NCBI RefSeq assembly: GCF_024713945.1
Contig: NC_134686.1
Span: forward strand, 2,628,001 to 2,692,000
Length of the DNA: 64,000 bases
Direction: 5' to 3'
DNA from: Dermatophagoides farinae
Lineage: Eukaryota > Arthropoda > Arachnida > Sarcoptiformes > Pyroglyphidae
Position numbers and translations under genes: made by a program
Notes under the pieces: generated by a model
The model's database searches: none
What the model saw: the letters and a program-made list of their open reading frames with translations, nothing else
Told to the model about the DNA's origin: nothing
Shown: in pieces, positions 1 to 12,947 of the stretch
How the letters are laid out: each line of letters begins with the position of its first letter
Position numbering within the stretch: position 1 is the stretch's first letter

Positions 1-411
1 GAATGACTCGCAGAATTATTGGACGCTTGAATGTTATCAATTGATGGACGTTTGAAGCCACTTGGCCCAGCAATTCCAGTTACCATTGCTGGATCCATTT
101 GTGTCGTAGGAACAACTTTCGGAACCTGTTCACCTGTCGTTTTTCGATCGGCCATTTCAGGAAGTTCACTATCAGAAACTGACAAATGCTCAGGAATAGA
201 TTGAGAATAGATTAGGAATAAGAATACCTTGTTGTGATCTGTTCGTTCAGGAGATACGGATGATTGTCTAGTTCGTTGTGAAGCTCTAGTCAAATATATA
301 AGCATGACTCATGAGTGTATTAGAATCAACAATACCTCCAGTATGTCACGCAGTATATGAACGGTTAGGATTTTTTCGGCCTCTAAACTTTGGCGCAATA
401 TTTACACGCAT
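1..411 (-). CDS. 5' end of an unidentified gene (possibly BDP1/TFIIIB''-like), runs off the window
   Basis: Three short exons can be joined in one frame on the minus strand: 411-350, 285-228 and 188-1. Introns are 64 nt (GTGACA..CTAG) and 39 nt (GTATTC..CTGAG), and the phases agree. The model starts MRVNIAPKFRGRKNPNRSY and continues as a basic, Ser/Thr/Pro/Gln-rich, probably disordered stretch (SQRTRQSSVSPERT). No domain is visible, and the gene continues beyond base 1. The short basic N-terminus is faintly like the start of BDP1, the TFIIIB'' subunit of RNA polymerase III, but this is a guess. It is divergent from the PNPLA6-like gene with about 250 bp between the starts. The second intron is unusually short, so exon borders are uncertain. 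Confidence 0.4.
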
Positions 412-663
412 GCATGCATGTACGTTTCTTCAGTGCTGCCATCTAATGGCATTGATCGGAATGTTCAGTTCACTTACGCATTAATATTTTTTTTTTGTTG
501 TTTTGTTTTGTATTTATTTACTTTTTTCTGTTTATATATCGCTTTGTGTGTTTATGACTAAATAAATCAAATTTAATCATCATCATCATCTTTAAACACA
601 TAATACATCAAATGAAGATCAACAAATTAAATTTTTCCTTATGAATTCATTGTGTAAATTTTA
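412..663. promoter_or_regulatory. Divergent promoter region with a CTCF-like motif
   Basis: This gap separates two divergent starts. Positions 436-449 read, on the minus strand, CCATTAGATGGCAG, matching 13 of 14 positions of the bilaterian CTCF consensus CCASYAGRKGGCRS. The rest is AT-rich with T runs and a CAT repeat at about 576-590. The promoter role is inferred from position only. Confidence 0.35.
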
Positions 664-3600
664 ATGATGAATAATTTTTTTCATTGGATTCCATCGTTAT
701 ATGGATGGTCATCGATGGCCAACAACGAGAATGAAAAAATGTTGAATTATGTTACCGAATTCGTATACAGTATATATGTTGATCATCGTGAATTGGCATT
801 CCAAAATCCACGTACATTGTTCTTATACTGTACAATATTATTCATTTGTGTAGTCATATTTCTTTATCATTTGAATAAATTGCGAAAAAAAGTGACCAAA
901 GTCATTCTACCAGATGAAACAAAACCTCGATTCCGTAAACGTGATAAAGTAATGTTTTTTGGCCGTAAAATTCTTCGAAAAGTTCGTTCATCTGTTCCCG
1001 ATCCAAGTAAGATGATTGTAATGTTTTAATTCTAATAATCTAATCCATTGATTACCGATTAGTTCGTCATCGTGGCCGCAAACGTCAATTTGTTCTGAAA
1101 TTTGCCAAACGATTACTTCGATTGAAAAAAGATGATCCGTTGCAATTAAAAGTGAAAGAACCATCACAAGCATTTTTAAAGGAAGATATTTATGATCCAG
1201 CCGGACATGATCTACCTGAAGAACTTGTTTACATGATTCATGGTATTCGAGTACTTGGATTTTTTGAAAAACCTTTATTCCTGAAAATGTGCCAAAAAAT
1301 CGAAGAAATGAATGTAATGAAAGGCGAATTTCTTTTCAACATTGGTGATCCCGATGATAGTATCTATATTGTCAAAAATGGTGAAATCAAAGTAACCCTT
1401 AACGAACCGGATGGATCGATTCTATTGTTAAAAAATGTTTATACTGGTGAATGTATAGCCAGTATGTTATCCGTGATGGATGTATTGAATGGTTATCCAT
1501 CACAATTCAAAACTATATCCGCTTCAGCAGTTCAAGATAGCCAAATATTAAGATTGAAAATTGATGTTCTCAAACAACTAGTCGATGACAATCCTGAAAT
1601 GTTAATTCGAGTCGTTCAAATCATCATGGTTCGTCTTCAACGTGTTACATTTACATCATTATATAAATATCTGGGTTTGACTACACAACTAATCAAACCT
1701 GGTATTCAATTACCAAAACGTTCATTGGCAAATATTAATGCAACTTTATTGAAAAAATCCAGTCCTAGTAGAAATAATCGAAATGGCCACCATCGATCAT
1801 ATTCAAATGCTGATGCTATTGATCTTGGTAAACTCATCAAAATGGAATCAGATACATCGAAAACAGCGGCTTCTAATAATGAATCGTCATCATCTCCTAA
1901 ACTCATTAGACAGGATTCAGAAGACCGATCTCGATTTATGATGACAAAAAGGAAAAAATCTGTTTTAGGTGATGATCGTACGGCTGGAATGACCTATGAT
2001 GAAATGGTTGATATGGCCATCGCTGATTTGAAAATCATTCTCCACATTGATGATGGCAATATTCTACGTGATCATATTAAAATCAAAGAATTTTATCGTG
2101 ATGCTTGTTTGGCTTCTGAAGAATCTCATGATGAGATCAATCTAATATTTGTTCTTTCCGGTTCAATCACGATATCACAGAAATTGATTGATTCTAATGA
2201 AGAAGCCAATCTATATACTGTTTATCCTGGTGAATTGATCGGCGCATTAGATGTGCTTACCGGTGAAGAATCAATATTCACGGTGAGAACAAAACAAAAT
2301 TGTAAAGTTGCCGTTATCTCTCGTGATGCTGCCTACGATATATTGTCAAAATATCCTAAAGTTGCATTGAATTTAGCCCACACAGTCATTCAACGTTTAT
2401 CACCGTTTGTACGACAGATCGATTTCGCTTTAGATTGGAATCATTATGAATCAGGTCGTGCCATTTATCGAATTGGAGAAAAATCCGATTGTACATACAT
2501 CGTATTGAGTGGCCGTCTTCGTTCAGTCATTCAATTGACCAATGGAAAACGTCAGCTAGTCGGTGAATATGGTAAAGGTGATTTATTTGGAATCGTCGAA
2601 TTGATTACTCAAACTCCACGATCTTCAACTGTCATTGCTGTTCGTGATACTGAATTGGCAAAACTTCCGGATGGTCTACTGGAAACAATAAAAACTAAAT
2701 ACCCAGTCGTCGTGACTCGTTTAATTCATTTACTTGGCCATCGATTATTGGTTGGAAATAATATGTATTCACTAACTAGTGGTAAACCAATCTCTGACAT
2801 TGGTTCCCGACCTACTGGATCAAATTTTTCCACTGTCGCTTTATTGTCCGTGAATGATGAAGTTCCATTACATGCTTTTGCCTATGAATTGTATCATGCA
2901 TTGACAGCTATTGGTTCAGTTGAACTTTTAACCTCGGATTTTGTGCGAAAATGTTTGGGACAAACGGCTTTGGATAGACAAAACGAATATCGTCTATGTC
3001 ATTGGCTAGGAATCCAAGAAGATAAAAATAAAATTGTTTTATATCAATGTGATAAAGGATTTTCCGCCTGGACACAGCGATGTATTCGTCAAGCTGATTG
3101 TATATTGATTGTCGGTATGGGTGAACAAGAACCAACAGTAGGTGAAGTGGAGAAACAACTTCAATATCTATCGATACGTACGCAGAAAGAACTTGTCCTA
3201 TTACATCGATTAGATGGTCCTAGACCAAAAAATACTGTCGAATGGCTCAATATGCGAGATTGGTGTTCATCTCATCATCACATTCGTTGTCCAAAACGTG
3301 TTTTCATTAAACGTTCACCATTGAAACTACGTGAATATTATGAAAATGAAGTGAAAACACATCAACCATCAATATTTTCCGATTATTCACGATTGGCTCG
3401 ATTCTTGACAGGAAAATCGATTGGTTTAGTTCTTGGAGGTGGTGGTGCTCGTGGTATCGCTCACATTGGAATGATTAAATCAATCATCGAAGCTGGTCTA
3501 CCCATCGATATGGTTGGTGGTGTCAGTATTGGTGCATTCATGGGTGCATTATGGTGTCAGGAAAACAATCTGACAACATTCATACAAAAAGCTCAAAGTT

Positions 3601-4646
3601 GGTCTAACGGAATGACTTCTTATTGGCATCAGATTCTAGATCTTACATATCCATCCACTGCTATGTTCACCGGTAATGCTTTCAATCGTTCCATTTATGA
3701 AGTTTTTGCTGAAGTACAGATTGAAGATCTTTGGCTACCTTATTTCACTGTCACAACAGATATAACATCAAGTTGTCCCCGTACACATCGCCATGGTTCA
3801 TTATGGCGTTATGTTCGTGCCAGTATGTCATTATCTGGTTATCTACCTCCACTTTGTGATCCTACCGATGGTCATCTACTGTTGGATGGTGGTTATGTCA
3901 ATAATCTTCCAGCCGATATTATGCATAATGTTATGGGTGCAGAAACAATATTGGCTATTGATGTGGGTAGCCAAGATAATTCTGATCTCACTAATTATGG
4001 TGACACATTAAGTGGATGGTGGCTGCTATGGAAACGATGGAATCCATTCACCGAGCCTGTACGTGTTCCAAATCTACCGGAAATTCAATCTCGATTAGCT
4101 TATGTTTGTTGCGAGAAACAGCTTGAAGAAGTTAAAAGTTCCGATTATTGTTGGTATATTCGACCACCCATCGATGGTTTTAAAACGTTACAATTTAAAA
4201 GCTTCAAAGAAATTATGAATGTTGGCTATCATCACGGAAAAGCTGTCTTTAGTACAGTCAATTTTGGCGATGAACTTTCCATATTTGAATTGTTCAATAA
4301 GGAAAAGAATCAAATTCGACGAAAATCAATCATTTCCCAATCGAATAATGAATCGATTATCGGTGGTGATCGTTCGATTGATAGCCATTCATTGATGATC
4401 ATCGGTAAAGCATCAAGACAGACATCGTTTACCGATTTAGCTGAAAGAATATGTAATATACAGAATCCAATAATATCGAATACAGCTACGGAATTTGAAT
4501 TTGATAATATAATCGAAGATGAAGAAGCAGAAGGAGAAGAAGAAGAAGAAGAGATGATGGATAATTATTTCTCTGAACCGGAATTACGTGATACCGATAC
4601 GGATATTGAAAATCTGATTGATCGTAAAATTAGCAACGAAGTTTAA
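664..4646 (+). CDS. PNPLA6: Neuropathy target esterase / Swiss cheese (patatin-like phospholipase)
   Basis: Two exons, 664-1006 and 1063-4646, joined by a 56-nt intron (GTAAGA..TTAG), give a protein of about 1308 residues, close to the roughly 1330-1430 of animal NTE. One membrane segment lies at residues 51-70. Three cyclic-nucleotide-binding-like domains follow at about 176-290, 440-560 and 563-690. The patatin domain (about 900-1065) has the oxyanion loop GGGGARG, the nucleophile in GVSIG (Ser936) and the acid in DGGYVNNLP, so the Ser-Asp dyad is intact. The family hydrolyses phosphatidylcholine and lysophosphatidylcholine at the ER and in neurons. The tail is acidic with a Glu run. The start may be either of two adjacent ATGs (664 or 667). 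PNPLA7 is the alternative vertebrate orthologue; arthropods usually have one gene. Confidence 0.95.
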
Positions 4647-4862
4647 TAATGTTTTATCATCATAGTTTCTTTTTGTTGATGTTTTCAAAATCACAGATTT
4701 ATGTTCATATGGAGGTGATTCAAAAATTTTCTGTTTTTTTTTGATTTTTAACCAAAATAAAAAAATGTTTGTTAATAATTGATCAAAAATCATGCGAGTA
4801 TAAACGGTTGAATATAAAAAAACATGAAAAAATTGATTGAATTATTTGTGTTGTATGAATGT

Positions 4863-5110
4863 TATATTTTACTATTTCTGAACCATGTGCTGCCATCTAT
4901 TGATATAAATAATAACTACGTTCCGAGGTAGCGAAAGTGGCGGTTCCAAGCGGATTTTATGTGAACTAATTTTTTCGAAAATTTGAACAAAAAATGCAAA
5001 AAATTAGTTCAATTAAAATCCGCTTGGAACCGCCACTTTCGCTACCTCGGAACGTAGTTATTATTTATATCAATAGATGGCAGCACATGGTTCAGAAATA
5101 GTAAAATATA
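4863..5110. mobile_element. Foldback-type MITE: about 114-bp near-perfect inverted repeat
   Basis: Arms 4863-4976 and 4997-5110 are reverse complements with only about two mismatches near the centre. They are separated by a spacer of about 20 bp. The ends read TATATTTTAC. Almost the whole element is terminal repeat, as in foldback MITEs, and no coding sequence is present. A TA or TATA target duplication is possible but cannot be separated from the arm ends. The near-identity of the arms suggests recent origin or gene conversion. It lies between the convergent PNPLA6 and Nup98-96 genes. Each arm carries a CTCF-like core (4890-4903 and 5070-5083). Confidence 0.8.
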
Positions 5111-5147
5111 AATTAGGACAATAGCCAATTTCACCTTATTTATTATA

Positions 5148-5346
5148 CACTCATACCCCGCTTAACGCTGCCCCGTTTAGCGCTGATTCGATATAACGCT
5201 GTATAATTACCCTACATTGCATTACATTGTTACATTGTATATGAAGGGTAAAAATGCATTATGTAAAGATAGCCCCGCTTAGCGCTGTTTCGCTTAACGC
5301 TCAGAATTTTTGGAACGTAACCCCCGCGTTAAGCGGGGTATTACTG
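5148..5346. mobile_element. Tc1/mariner (pogo/Tigger-like) MITE
   Basis: The 199-bp element is flanked by TA on both sides (5146-5147 and 5347-5348). The terminal repeats agree at 19 of 21 bases: left CACTCATACCCCGCTTAACGC and right (reverse complement) CAGTAATACCCCGCTTAACGC, each about 21 bp. More GCTTAACGCTG-type copies lie inside. CAGTA-type ends with a TA duplication are typical of pogo/Tigger elements. There is no transposase, so it is non-autonomous. Its GC-rich ends stand out from the AT-rich surroundings. Confidence 0.75.
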
Positions 5347-5531
5347 TAATTAAATGAATGATGAAAACTCTTTTCAAATGTGGAGAAATTAGTCCATCAT
5401 CATGTTTTATTAAATGAATGAATGCAAACTTTATTATTATTATTATTGAGAAAGAATAGTTATCAAATAATAAAAACTATGGAAAAAAAAGCAATGAATA
5501 TTATTGTTCACAAATATTTTCATGATGATAA

Positions 5532-8500
5532 TCAAACATTAATGGCGGCAGTTTTCAATTCAAATATTTTGTATGCATTTGATCGCAATTCCAATAGGGA
5601 ATAATCATGTGGTACAGCTGTGTGATAGGCAAACATTCCCATATTCAATTCAGCATGAATGATATTAGCAACACGAGCCATCTGACTTTGACATAGAACA
5701 TGACGATTAGTTGGCGTTAGAAGTTGATGGACATTGAAATTTTCAATCAATTTACGATAATGTTGAATGCTAGAATCGCCATCATTGCCAGCAAATGATT
5801 GTCCAAAACAAAGTAATTTAATGAATATGTCATAGATTCCTGCTCCGATTAGTTGGCGTTAGAAGTTGATGGACATTGAAATTTTCAATCAATTTACGAT
5901 AATGTTGAATGCTAGAATCGCCATCATTGCCAGCAAATGATTGTCCAAAACAAAGTAATTTAATGAATATGTCATAGATTCCTGCTCCGGTTAGATCCCA
6001 ATTCGGTATCAAATGTCTATGTGGACGTAATTTGTCAATGAGATGGCGAATTTCTTCGTAATCTTCATTGATGACCAATTCAGGAAAGATGCGATCAACA
6101 AGTATATCATGAGCTTCTTTATACTGTCCAATTATCAATAGATTCATTGCTATATCACGATGATATCGTTTGGTACGAGCCCAATAGAGTTTAGCTTCGG
6201 ATAATAAACGAGAATCGATATGATATTTCTCCACTATTAAGTGCTCCAAATCTAGATCATCCATCAATTGTTTAGCATTTCTCGCGAGCAATTCTTTAAC
6301 ATAGAATGTTCGAATATAATCATTACGGATATGAAGAGCAAAAAATAATGACCAATATAAATCACGACATTGTGAAGCCATAAAAATATTGATCGAATCA
6401 CATTTGTTTGTTGAAACATCTTCGATGATCACGTTATAACTTTGAAGCTGTTCTTGTAACATCCAAGAATCTAAATAATTTGTTGCCGATGTTATGGCAA
6501 CCCATGGCTGATGTTGAGCAAGCATATGATATTCAACAGTATTAGGGTGAATAGTTAATTCTTCAATGGCTGTACGAACCAAATTGGTACCAATCATTTC
6601 GACACCTGTACGTGTTTTATACAGTAACAATAATGTCAATTGTTGTGTCCATTCAAGCCCATCCAAAGTATCAATAATCTGTCCAGTGCTCATTGTCCAT
6701 GACGATAATCCGCTTAGAATGATATAGATTTTCAACAAATCTTTCACAATGAATACATCAGATTCGGAACGTTTCCAGAGGTCGAGCTGTGCGATCATCA
6801 ATTCTTTTCGGCAATATGGGCCACATGAAATTAAATATGACAACCGTGCAAGTTTCGAATTAATACATTCGGTAACAGCAAATTCCAGCTCGTTAGTAGT
6901 CAGGAAGTGGACAATACGATCGAATGAACTTTCTGGAACGGGTAAAGTTTTGTTGTAGTTATATAACCATTTTAATATTCGACGAAGACGTTCTTGGTGG
7001 CGAGCATAATCAGTTGTTTCACTTAATTCTCCATACAAAGCTTCAATCAATAAATTGAGATTAGAATCTACCATTTGATTTAAGCTATAGGCATTTGTAC
7101 GAATCAATGGTGGGATTCTTGATTTTTCTTGCAGCTGTTGAATTTGTTGATCTTCGTTATTCTCAATAGTGGAATGCGAATTGAATTGTAGTTCCAGTTT
7201 TTCAATCGATTCTGTTTGATCCAATCGAAGAAGATCAACATTGAAAATCAAAACATCGTTACCGACAATAAGGCAAAATTTATTCGATCCATTAGCGAAA
7301 TGTGCTTTTGGGTATTCTGCATTCGATATTGAATAAGCATTCGCTTTTTGTTGTGGCGAAGTAGTTTGTTGTTCAAAAATCAATCGTCGTTTTTTCGGAA
7401 TGGTTGCTTTGAGGAATCTGGCTGGAAATAATGTCGAACTTGTGGCAACCGATGGCATTATTTGACTCATTTGACTGGTTGATGGTGTCATTTTGATGAA
7501 AGATAAATTTTTACATTTCTTAGACATTGTTTCAATTTCATCATCTTCAACAAATAACGCCGAACGCATCAAATTATATTCATCATTTTTGGCTTTAATT
7601 GATATTGATAACGGTGATTCATATGGTTGACTTTCATCAATTTGATCAGCAATAAACAAGCCAGAACTACCGTATTTTCCTTGTGTTTTTGGTTCGGATG
7701 CATTTTCACTTGATTTACTTGCGAAATATGGACTTTGTTGATTGAACAATATATCTCGGGAATCTAAAGAATGGCCATTCAACTGTTGCTGTTGTTGTTG
7801 ATTATTCATTTGATCTAATTCATTCGAATGAAAACCATTAAGATGAAGGTTCAATTTTTGTCCACTCATATCATAAGTTTGTTTGACATAAGTCTGTTGA
7901 GATTTTTTTGAATACGGATCTGATTTTTGTTGATCTCCTGTAAATAAGATGAATTAGGTAGAAATAAATAAAAAAATTCAATACAATGCTTACCTTTGGC
8001 AGGTTCGATAATTTCGACATCTTCTTCATCAGCATCTAAACCATATTTACTGAAATGTTTCACCTGGAAAACCCATGATCCAGTATCGGAACGATATTCT
8101 TTGAATGTCGCACCCAATTTTATGGTCACCTTTTCTAAACGTTCAGCATATTTCATCAAACGCAAACGTTCAGTATCCTTAATGAATTCTCTGGTTGTCT
8201 TGTCAACCGGCCAAACTTGATCCAATGTGATTTGCGCTGGACGATTCAAACCTTCACCTTCGGGTGGTTTTAGATCATCATCTGGATATACAATCACTTC
8301 TTTACGTCGGATATGAACAATTTCATCTAAATTAATTCCTTTGATATTAAGTGGTCCACGCCAGAAAATTGAGCCATAATCAAGTCGACCCACAGTGAAT
8401 GAATCAACCACACAGGTATCATCATCTGGATTATAAAATTGATCACATTCATCCAATGATGGAATCGTATAGTAATCCGTACGAGTTAAAATGACACCAC

Positions 8501-10944
8501 ATTTGGGTGGTACATAATTTGCCATATTTATCGACGTTTCCAGGCGATCATCACCGCCCATTATTGAATTTGATGAGAAATTTAATGGTCCATAAAGATT
8601 TGAAAAAGATTTTTCCGGTGAAGAAATGCTAGCGGTTGATGAATTACTGAGATTTTTTCTTGAAGTTTGATTGTCTTTAGAAGCTGAATCTATTTGTTCG
8701 GATGTTTGTTTTCCATTCAATATGTTAATTGTATTATCAGCTGGTGATGCATCTTTATCAACAGTTGGTATTGAAGAAATTTTTGACGATTCCTTTTCCT
8801 TGTTAAAAGAATCTGATACATTATGTAACGATGAAGATGCTACAGGCTTCGTCAATGTTGATGTCTTCAAAATTGTTGCCGAAAATTGACTGGTAGAATT
8901 ATTTGAGCCCGAATCAGATTTATTTAGGACTAATTTCTTGATATTCTGTCTCGGTTTAAATATATCAGCAGCCGATTTTAAATTTTCGGGACTTTCATCA
9001 TCAAGTCCATCAAATAGCAATGTTGTTGGTTTTCCGAAAACAGGAACACGTTGAACTTTGTTGACTTCGGTTTTTGATTTGGCATTCAATTTATATTGAT
9101 TCAATGTTTTCGGATCAGTTGTAAATTTGGTTTTCGAATTAGCCGTTAATGAATTTTCCGATAAAATCGGTGGTAATGTACCGTATGGCATCGTTTTTAA
9201 ACGAGTTATTATTTGATCTGTATTGATCGATGGAGCATTAGAATTGGTGCCTGTTGTTCCAACACCATTTATTTGTTGTGAAGCTTGATTGAGATTACTA
9301 CCGAAAAAACCACCAGTCGAGAGGCCAGCATTCTGGCCAAATGTATTAGTACTGAGACCGGTACCAAATGTGTTTCCAAATGTTGAACCGGTGGATGTTC
9401 CGCCCAGATTGAAACCGATATTCGTACTACCAAATGGTTGAGAAGCATTTGTACCAGCTCCAAATGAACCAAAATTACTTGCACCAAACGTATTATTCGA
9501 TCCGAATAATGATCCAGTAGTTCCGGTGCCAAATGCATTTGCAGTTGATCCAGTATTCCCGAATAATGTTGATGAATTGGAAGTTGGATTAAATGTTGAT
9601 GTTTGATTTAATGTTTGAGTTCCAGGAAACGAGAATGCACCCGGTTTACCTAATGTCGATTGATTTGCATTGAATAGCGATGGTTGTGAGGTGCTTGAGC
9701 CAAAAATTCCACCAGTTTGACTTGTAGGATTTGTAGCACCAAAAAGGCTAGTCCCAGTTTGTTGTTGCTGTTGTTGTGCTGGTTGTGTCTGACCAAATGG
9801 CGTCAAACTACTTCCGAACATTGGTTTATTAGTGGCCAAAGGATTTTGATTTTGGCCAAAAATAGAGCTAGTCGTTCCAGTGTTGCCAAACAATGAATTT
9901 GATGTTGATGGTTGATTAGTGCCTAATGTGTTTGTCTGGCCAAACGAGAATGGCTGAGAGGTGGATGATGGCTGTTGTCCAAAAAAACTGAGAGATTTAT
10001 TATCGTTAGTTTGACCAAACGCTGTTTGCGTTGTGTTCTGACCAAATAACCCGGATGTGCCAGCAGTTGATAAACCAGAATTGAACATTGATGTTGTGGC
10101 TGCAGTAGTCGGTGCAATCGAGCCAAAAGGTTTTTGTGTATTACCAAACAGACTACTTCCAGTCGATGTCTGACCGAATGCATTGGGCTGTCCTGTGCCT
10201 AAACTTCCTGTACCAAATGCTGAAGTTCCTGTTGGATTTCCGATCGTTGATGCACCAAACAATCCTGTCTGTTGTTGTGGTCCTTTACGACCAGTTGCAT
10301 AATCTTCAAGACGAAGCTCTTCCAATGATTTAGTATCATATTCACGCATACAAGTAATGCATTGTAAACGAATATTGATACTTGTACTTTGTGTTTGACC
10401 ATTCTTAACCATCGTATCGGTTGATGTTTGTGGTTGAAATTTAATTGTAGTACCTGTTGCTATATTCATTGTTCCACTCAAACCAGTGTTGGTGCCAAAT
10501 GTATTAGAAGTTCCAAAACGATTGGCATTTGCAAATATAGAATTCTGTGTTTGTGTCGCCTGTGGATTATTGGTAGCTGTATTTCCAAATAACGATGTTC
10601 CACCACCAAAAGCAGATTGCGTACCAAATGTATTGGTTTGTGGTTGTGTTGCACCAAACAACGTACTGGTGGCAGGCTGAGTTAGCCCAGTACTACCGAA
10701 TAATGATGATTGTTGGGTGCCAGTTTGTCCGAACAACGTTGATTGTGGTTGTTGTGTGGCACCAATACTTCCAAACGGTGTAACCGTTGTATTGAAAGCT
10801 AAATCAAAAGAAAAAGAATTTATAGAAAACAAAATATTAGATTGCAATGAATGATTTTCTATCTATAACCAATTTATATACTGATCAATGAGATTTACCT
10901 GAAGGCTGACCAAATGTACCAGTAGAAGTACTTTGGCCAAACAT
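5532..10944 (-). CDS. NUP98: Nup98-Nup96 precursor nucleoporin
   Basis: Exons 10944-10899, 10798-7994 and 7937-5830 join in phase and start MFGQSTSTGTFGQ. The first ~700 residues are FG/GLFG repeats. They are interrupted by a GLEBS motif (about 150-190, with KSLEELRLEDY) that binds RAE1/GLE2. The autoproteolytic domain (about 774-936) ends at HFSKYG, the HF|S self-cleavage site that releases Nup98 from Nup96. The remainder is the Nup96 scaffold of the Y-complex. As written, the frame closes at 5830 after about 1652 residues, just inside the first unit of a 142-bp tandem duplication. The displaced native C-terminus is still readable at 5750-5532 and ends KTAAINV. Without the duplication the protein would be about 57 residues longer after TPTNR. 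The start exon is short (46 nt), as in other animal NUP98 genes. Confidence 0.93.
5705..5988. repeat. Exact 142-bp tandem duplication in the Nup98-96 last exon
   Basis: Copies 5705-5846 and 5847-5988 are identical by eye, each starting GATTAGTTGGCG and ending CCTGCTCC. The unit is 142 bp, not a multiple of three, so it shifts the Nup96 reading frame. TTAG microhomology sits at the breakpoints. No GT..AG pair inside the repeat would remove exactly one unit. Confidence 0.95.
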
Positions 10945-11243
10945 TTTTTATAATTTTTTTTGTTGTTGTTATCAATACTCTTTAAATATGTAATGAAAGA
11001 ATATAAAGAATAATTATTATGATGATGACAATATGAACAGCACTTGATGCAACAATAAGAATTATCAATTGTCAATCGATATCTTCAATTTCTCAATCAT
11101 CAAATTAATAATAAATCAAATTAAAATTCAAAATGTGATGATCGTTGAAAATTTGCATGTGAATTCAATCGAATCACAACATACCATGGATACACACACA
11201 CACACACAATGCGTTGTAGACAAATACATACAATGCTCAATGG

Positions 11244-11257
11244 TCACTAGGGGGCGT
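11244..11257 (+). promoter_or_regulatory. CTCF-like motif upstream of Nup98-96
   Basis: TCACTAGGGGGCGT matches 12 of 14 positions of CCASYAGRKGGCRS, including the whole CACTAGGGGGCG core. It lies in the 611-bp gap between the Nup98-96 start (10944) and the FAH stop (11556), about 300 bp upstream of the Nup98-96 start codon. A CA repeat sits just before it (11194-11208). Function is inferred from motif and position. Confidence 0.35.
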
Positions 11258-11555
11258 TTCTTGTATATTTTTTTAATTTTACGGAAAGTTTTTTCGCGCT
11301 TACGATATTTAACCATTCGAGAATTTCTTTTAAACTTTTTTTTTCACAATTTCTTTTCCATTAATAATAATCAACGATCGTTTTATGTTGCAATAATTCT
11401 TTCTTTTTATTTTATTATTTCCACTGTTTTTGATAATCATTGAAATAAGATGAATATCAATAATATAATAACTCAATTATTTGTCTTAATAATCACTGTG
11501 AGTGAAAAATGCCCATTAGCATTACATTATTAGATAGATATCTTTTAAAATTATT

Positions 11556-12947
11556 TTACGATTTAAAATCTAAAATTAACGGTGGCAATATTTTTCCACG
11601 GCAGTCACCGAAACCAATTCGATAACCATTGCCTTGACAGTATCCTTCCATAATTATCGAATCATTATCTTGTAAGAATGTACGCGTTATGACACCATCG
11701 GTACCAAGATTTAATGGTCTGTTTCCTTTCCAAGAAAGTTCTAACATTGATCCATATGAATCAGGTGTTGGTCCACTTATGGTTCCTGTTGCCAATAGAT
11801 CACCAGATCGAATCTAAAGCGAAATAAAGTTCTATATAAACATGATTACACCAATAATCTATCTTACATTGCATCCGGTAATGGAATGATGAGCCAATTG
11901 TTGTTTAATAGTCCAATAAAGATAACGATAATTTGATTTACATATCAAATTACGTTCCATACCATCTGGTTTAAGGAAAACATTCAAATTGATATCGAAA
12001 TTGTAATTATCTGAATGATGAAGATAAGCAAATGGTTTCGGATCTTGGGGAGTGTTGGCCACTTTGAATGGCTCTAAAGCTTCCATTGTGACCACCCAAG
12101 CACTGATTGATGTACCAAGTGATTTAGCCAAAAAAGGTCCCAATGGAACATATTCCCATTTTTGAATATCACGAGCACTCCAATCGTTCATCAAAACCAT
12201 ACCGAAAATACGATCTTGAGTTTTTTCAATCGGTATCGGTTGTCCCAACGAATTCTCTTGTCCACCGATTAGGAAAGCCATTTCTAATTCAAAATCCATT
12301 AGACGACATGGACCAAATTTTGGTGGTTCATCATCGGCCGGTCGTGTTTGACCGTTTGGCCGTCGAATCGGAGTGCCTGAAATAACAATCGATGAAGCAC
12401 GACCATGATAACCAACGGGCAAATATCGCCAATTAGGAAGCAATGCATTTTTAGGATCACGAAACATGGAGCCAACATTGGTTGCATGTTCTAATGATGA
12501 ATAAAAATCCGTATAATCGCCAATTTGTGCCGGAAGATGCATTGTGGCCATTGCTTGTGGAACAAAAGCAATTTCACGAAGTTTACTATCATCACGTAGG
12601 GTGGCTGTATTTTTATCCAACAAATGTTGCAATGTTTGTCTTGCTTCATGCCAAGCATCTTTACCTAATTCTAAGAATTTATTCAATGTTGGTTCGTTGA
12701 ATACTTTGGCTGCAACATCTTTGAGATGTTTTCCCTGAAACAGATGGACAATTTTACTTAGGTCCAAAATTTGATCACCAATAGCAACACCAATCCGATG
12801 ACGAGACTGGAAAAAAAGTGAAAAGAAAAAATTCAATATTTTTTAACCTAAAAAAAATAATCATACCTCAGATTCTGTGGAAAAAACTCCATAAGGCAAA
12901 TTTTGTATCGGAAATGGATGATCGGCTGGAATTTGGATAAAAGACAT
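11556..12947 (-). CDS. FAH: Fumarylacetoacetase (tyrosine catabolism)
   Basis: Exons 12947-12867, 12806-11868 and 11813-11556 join in phase into 425 residues (human 419). The enzyme hydrolyses fumarylacetoacetate to fumarate and acetoacetate, the last step of tyrosine breakdown in the cytosol. The N-terminus [20 protein letters not shown] is nearly the human one. Active-site features are present: DYTDFYSS with Asp127 and Tyr129, His134 in HATNVG, the metal-binding DFELEMAF, and [14 protein letters not shown] with the following FLAKS. The last exon carries GTISGP and [10 protein letters not shown]. Introns are 60 and 54 nt. It is divergent from the AspRS gene. No defect is seen. Confidence 0.97.

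Noticed and set aside
5830-5990. Splicing out of one Nup96 repeat unit
   Set aside because: Exact removal would need AG directly before GT at the same place in the repeat; no AGGT occurs in the unit on the coding strand.
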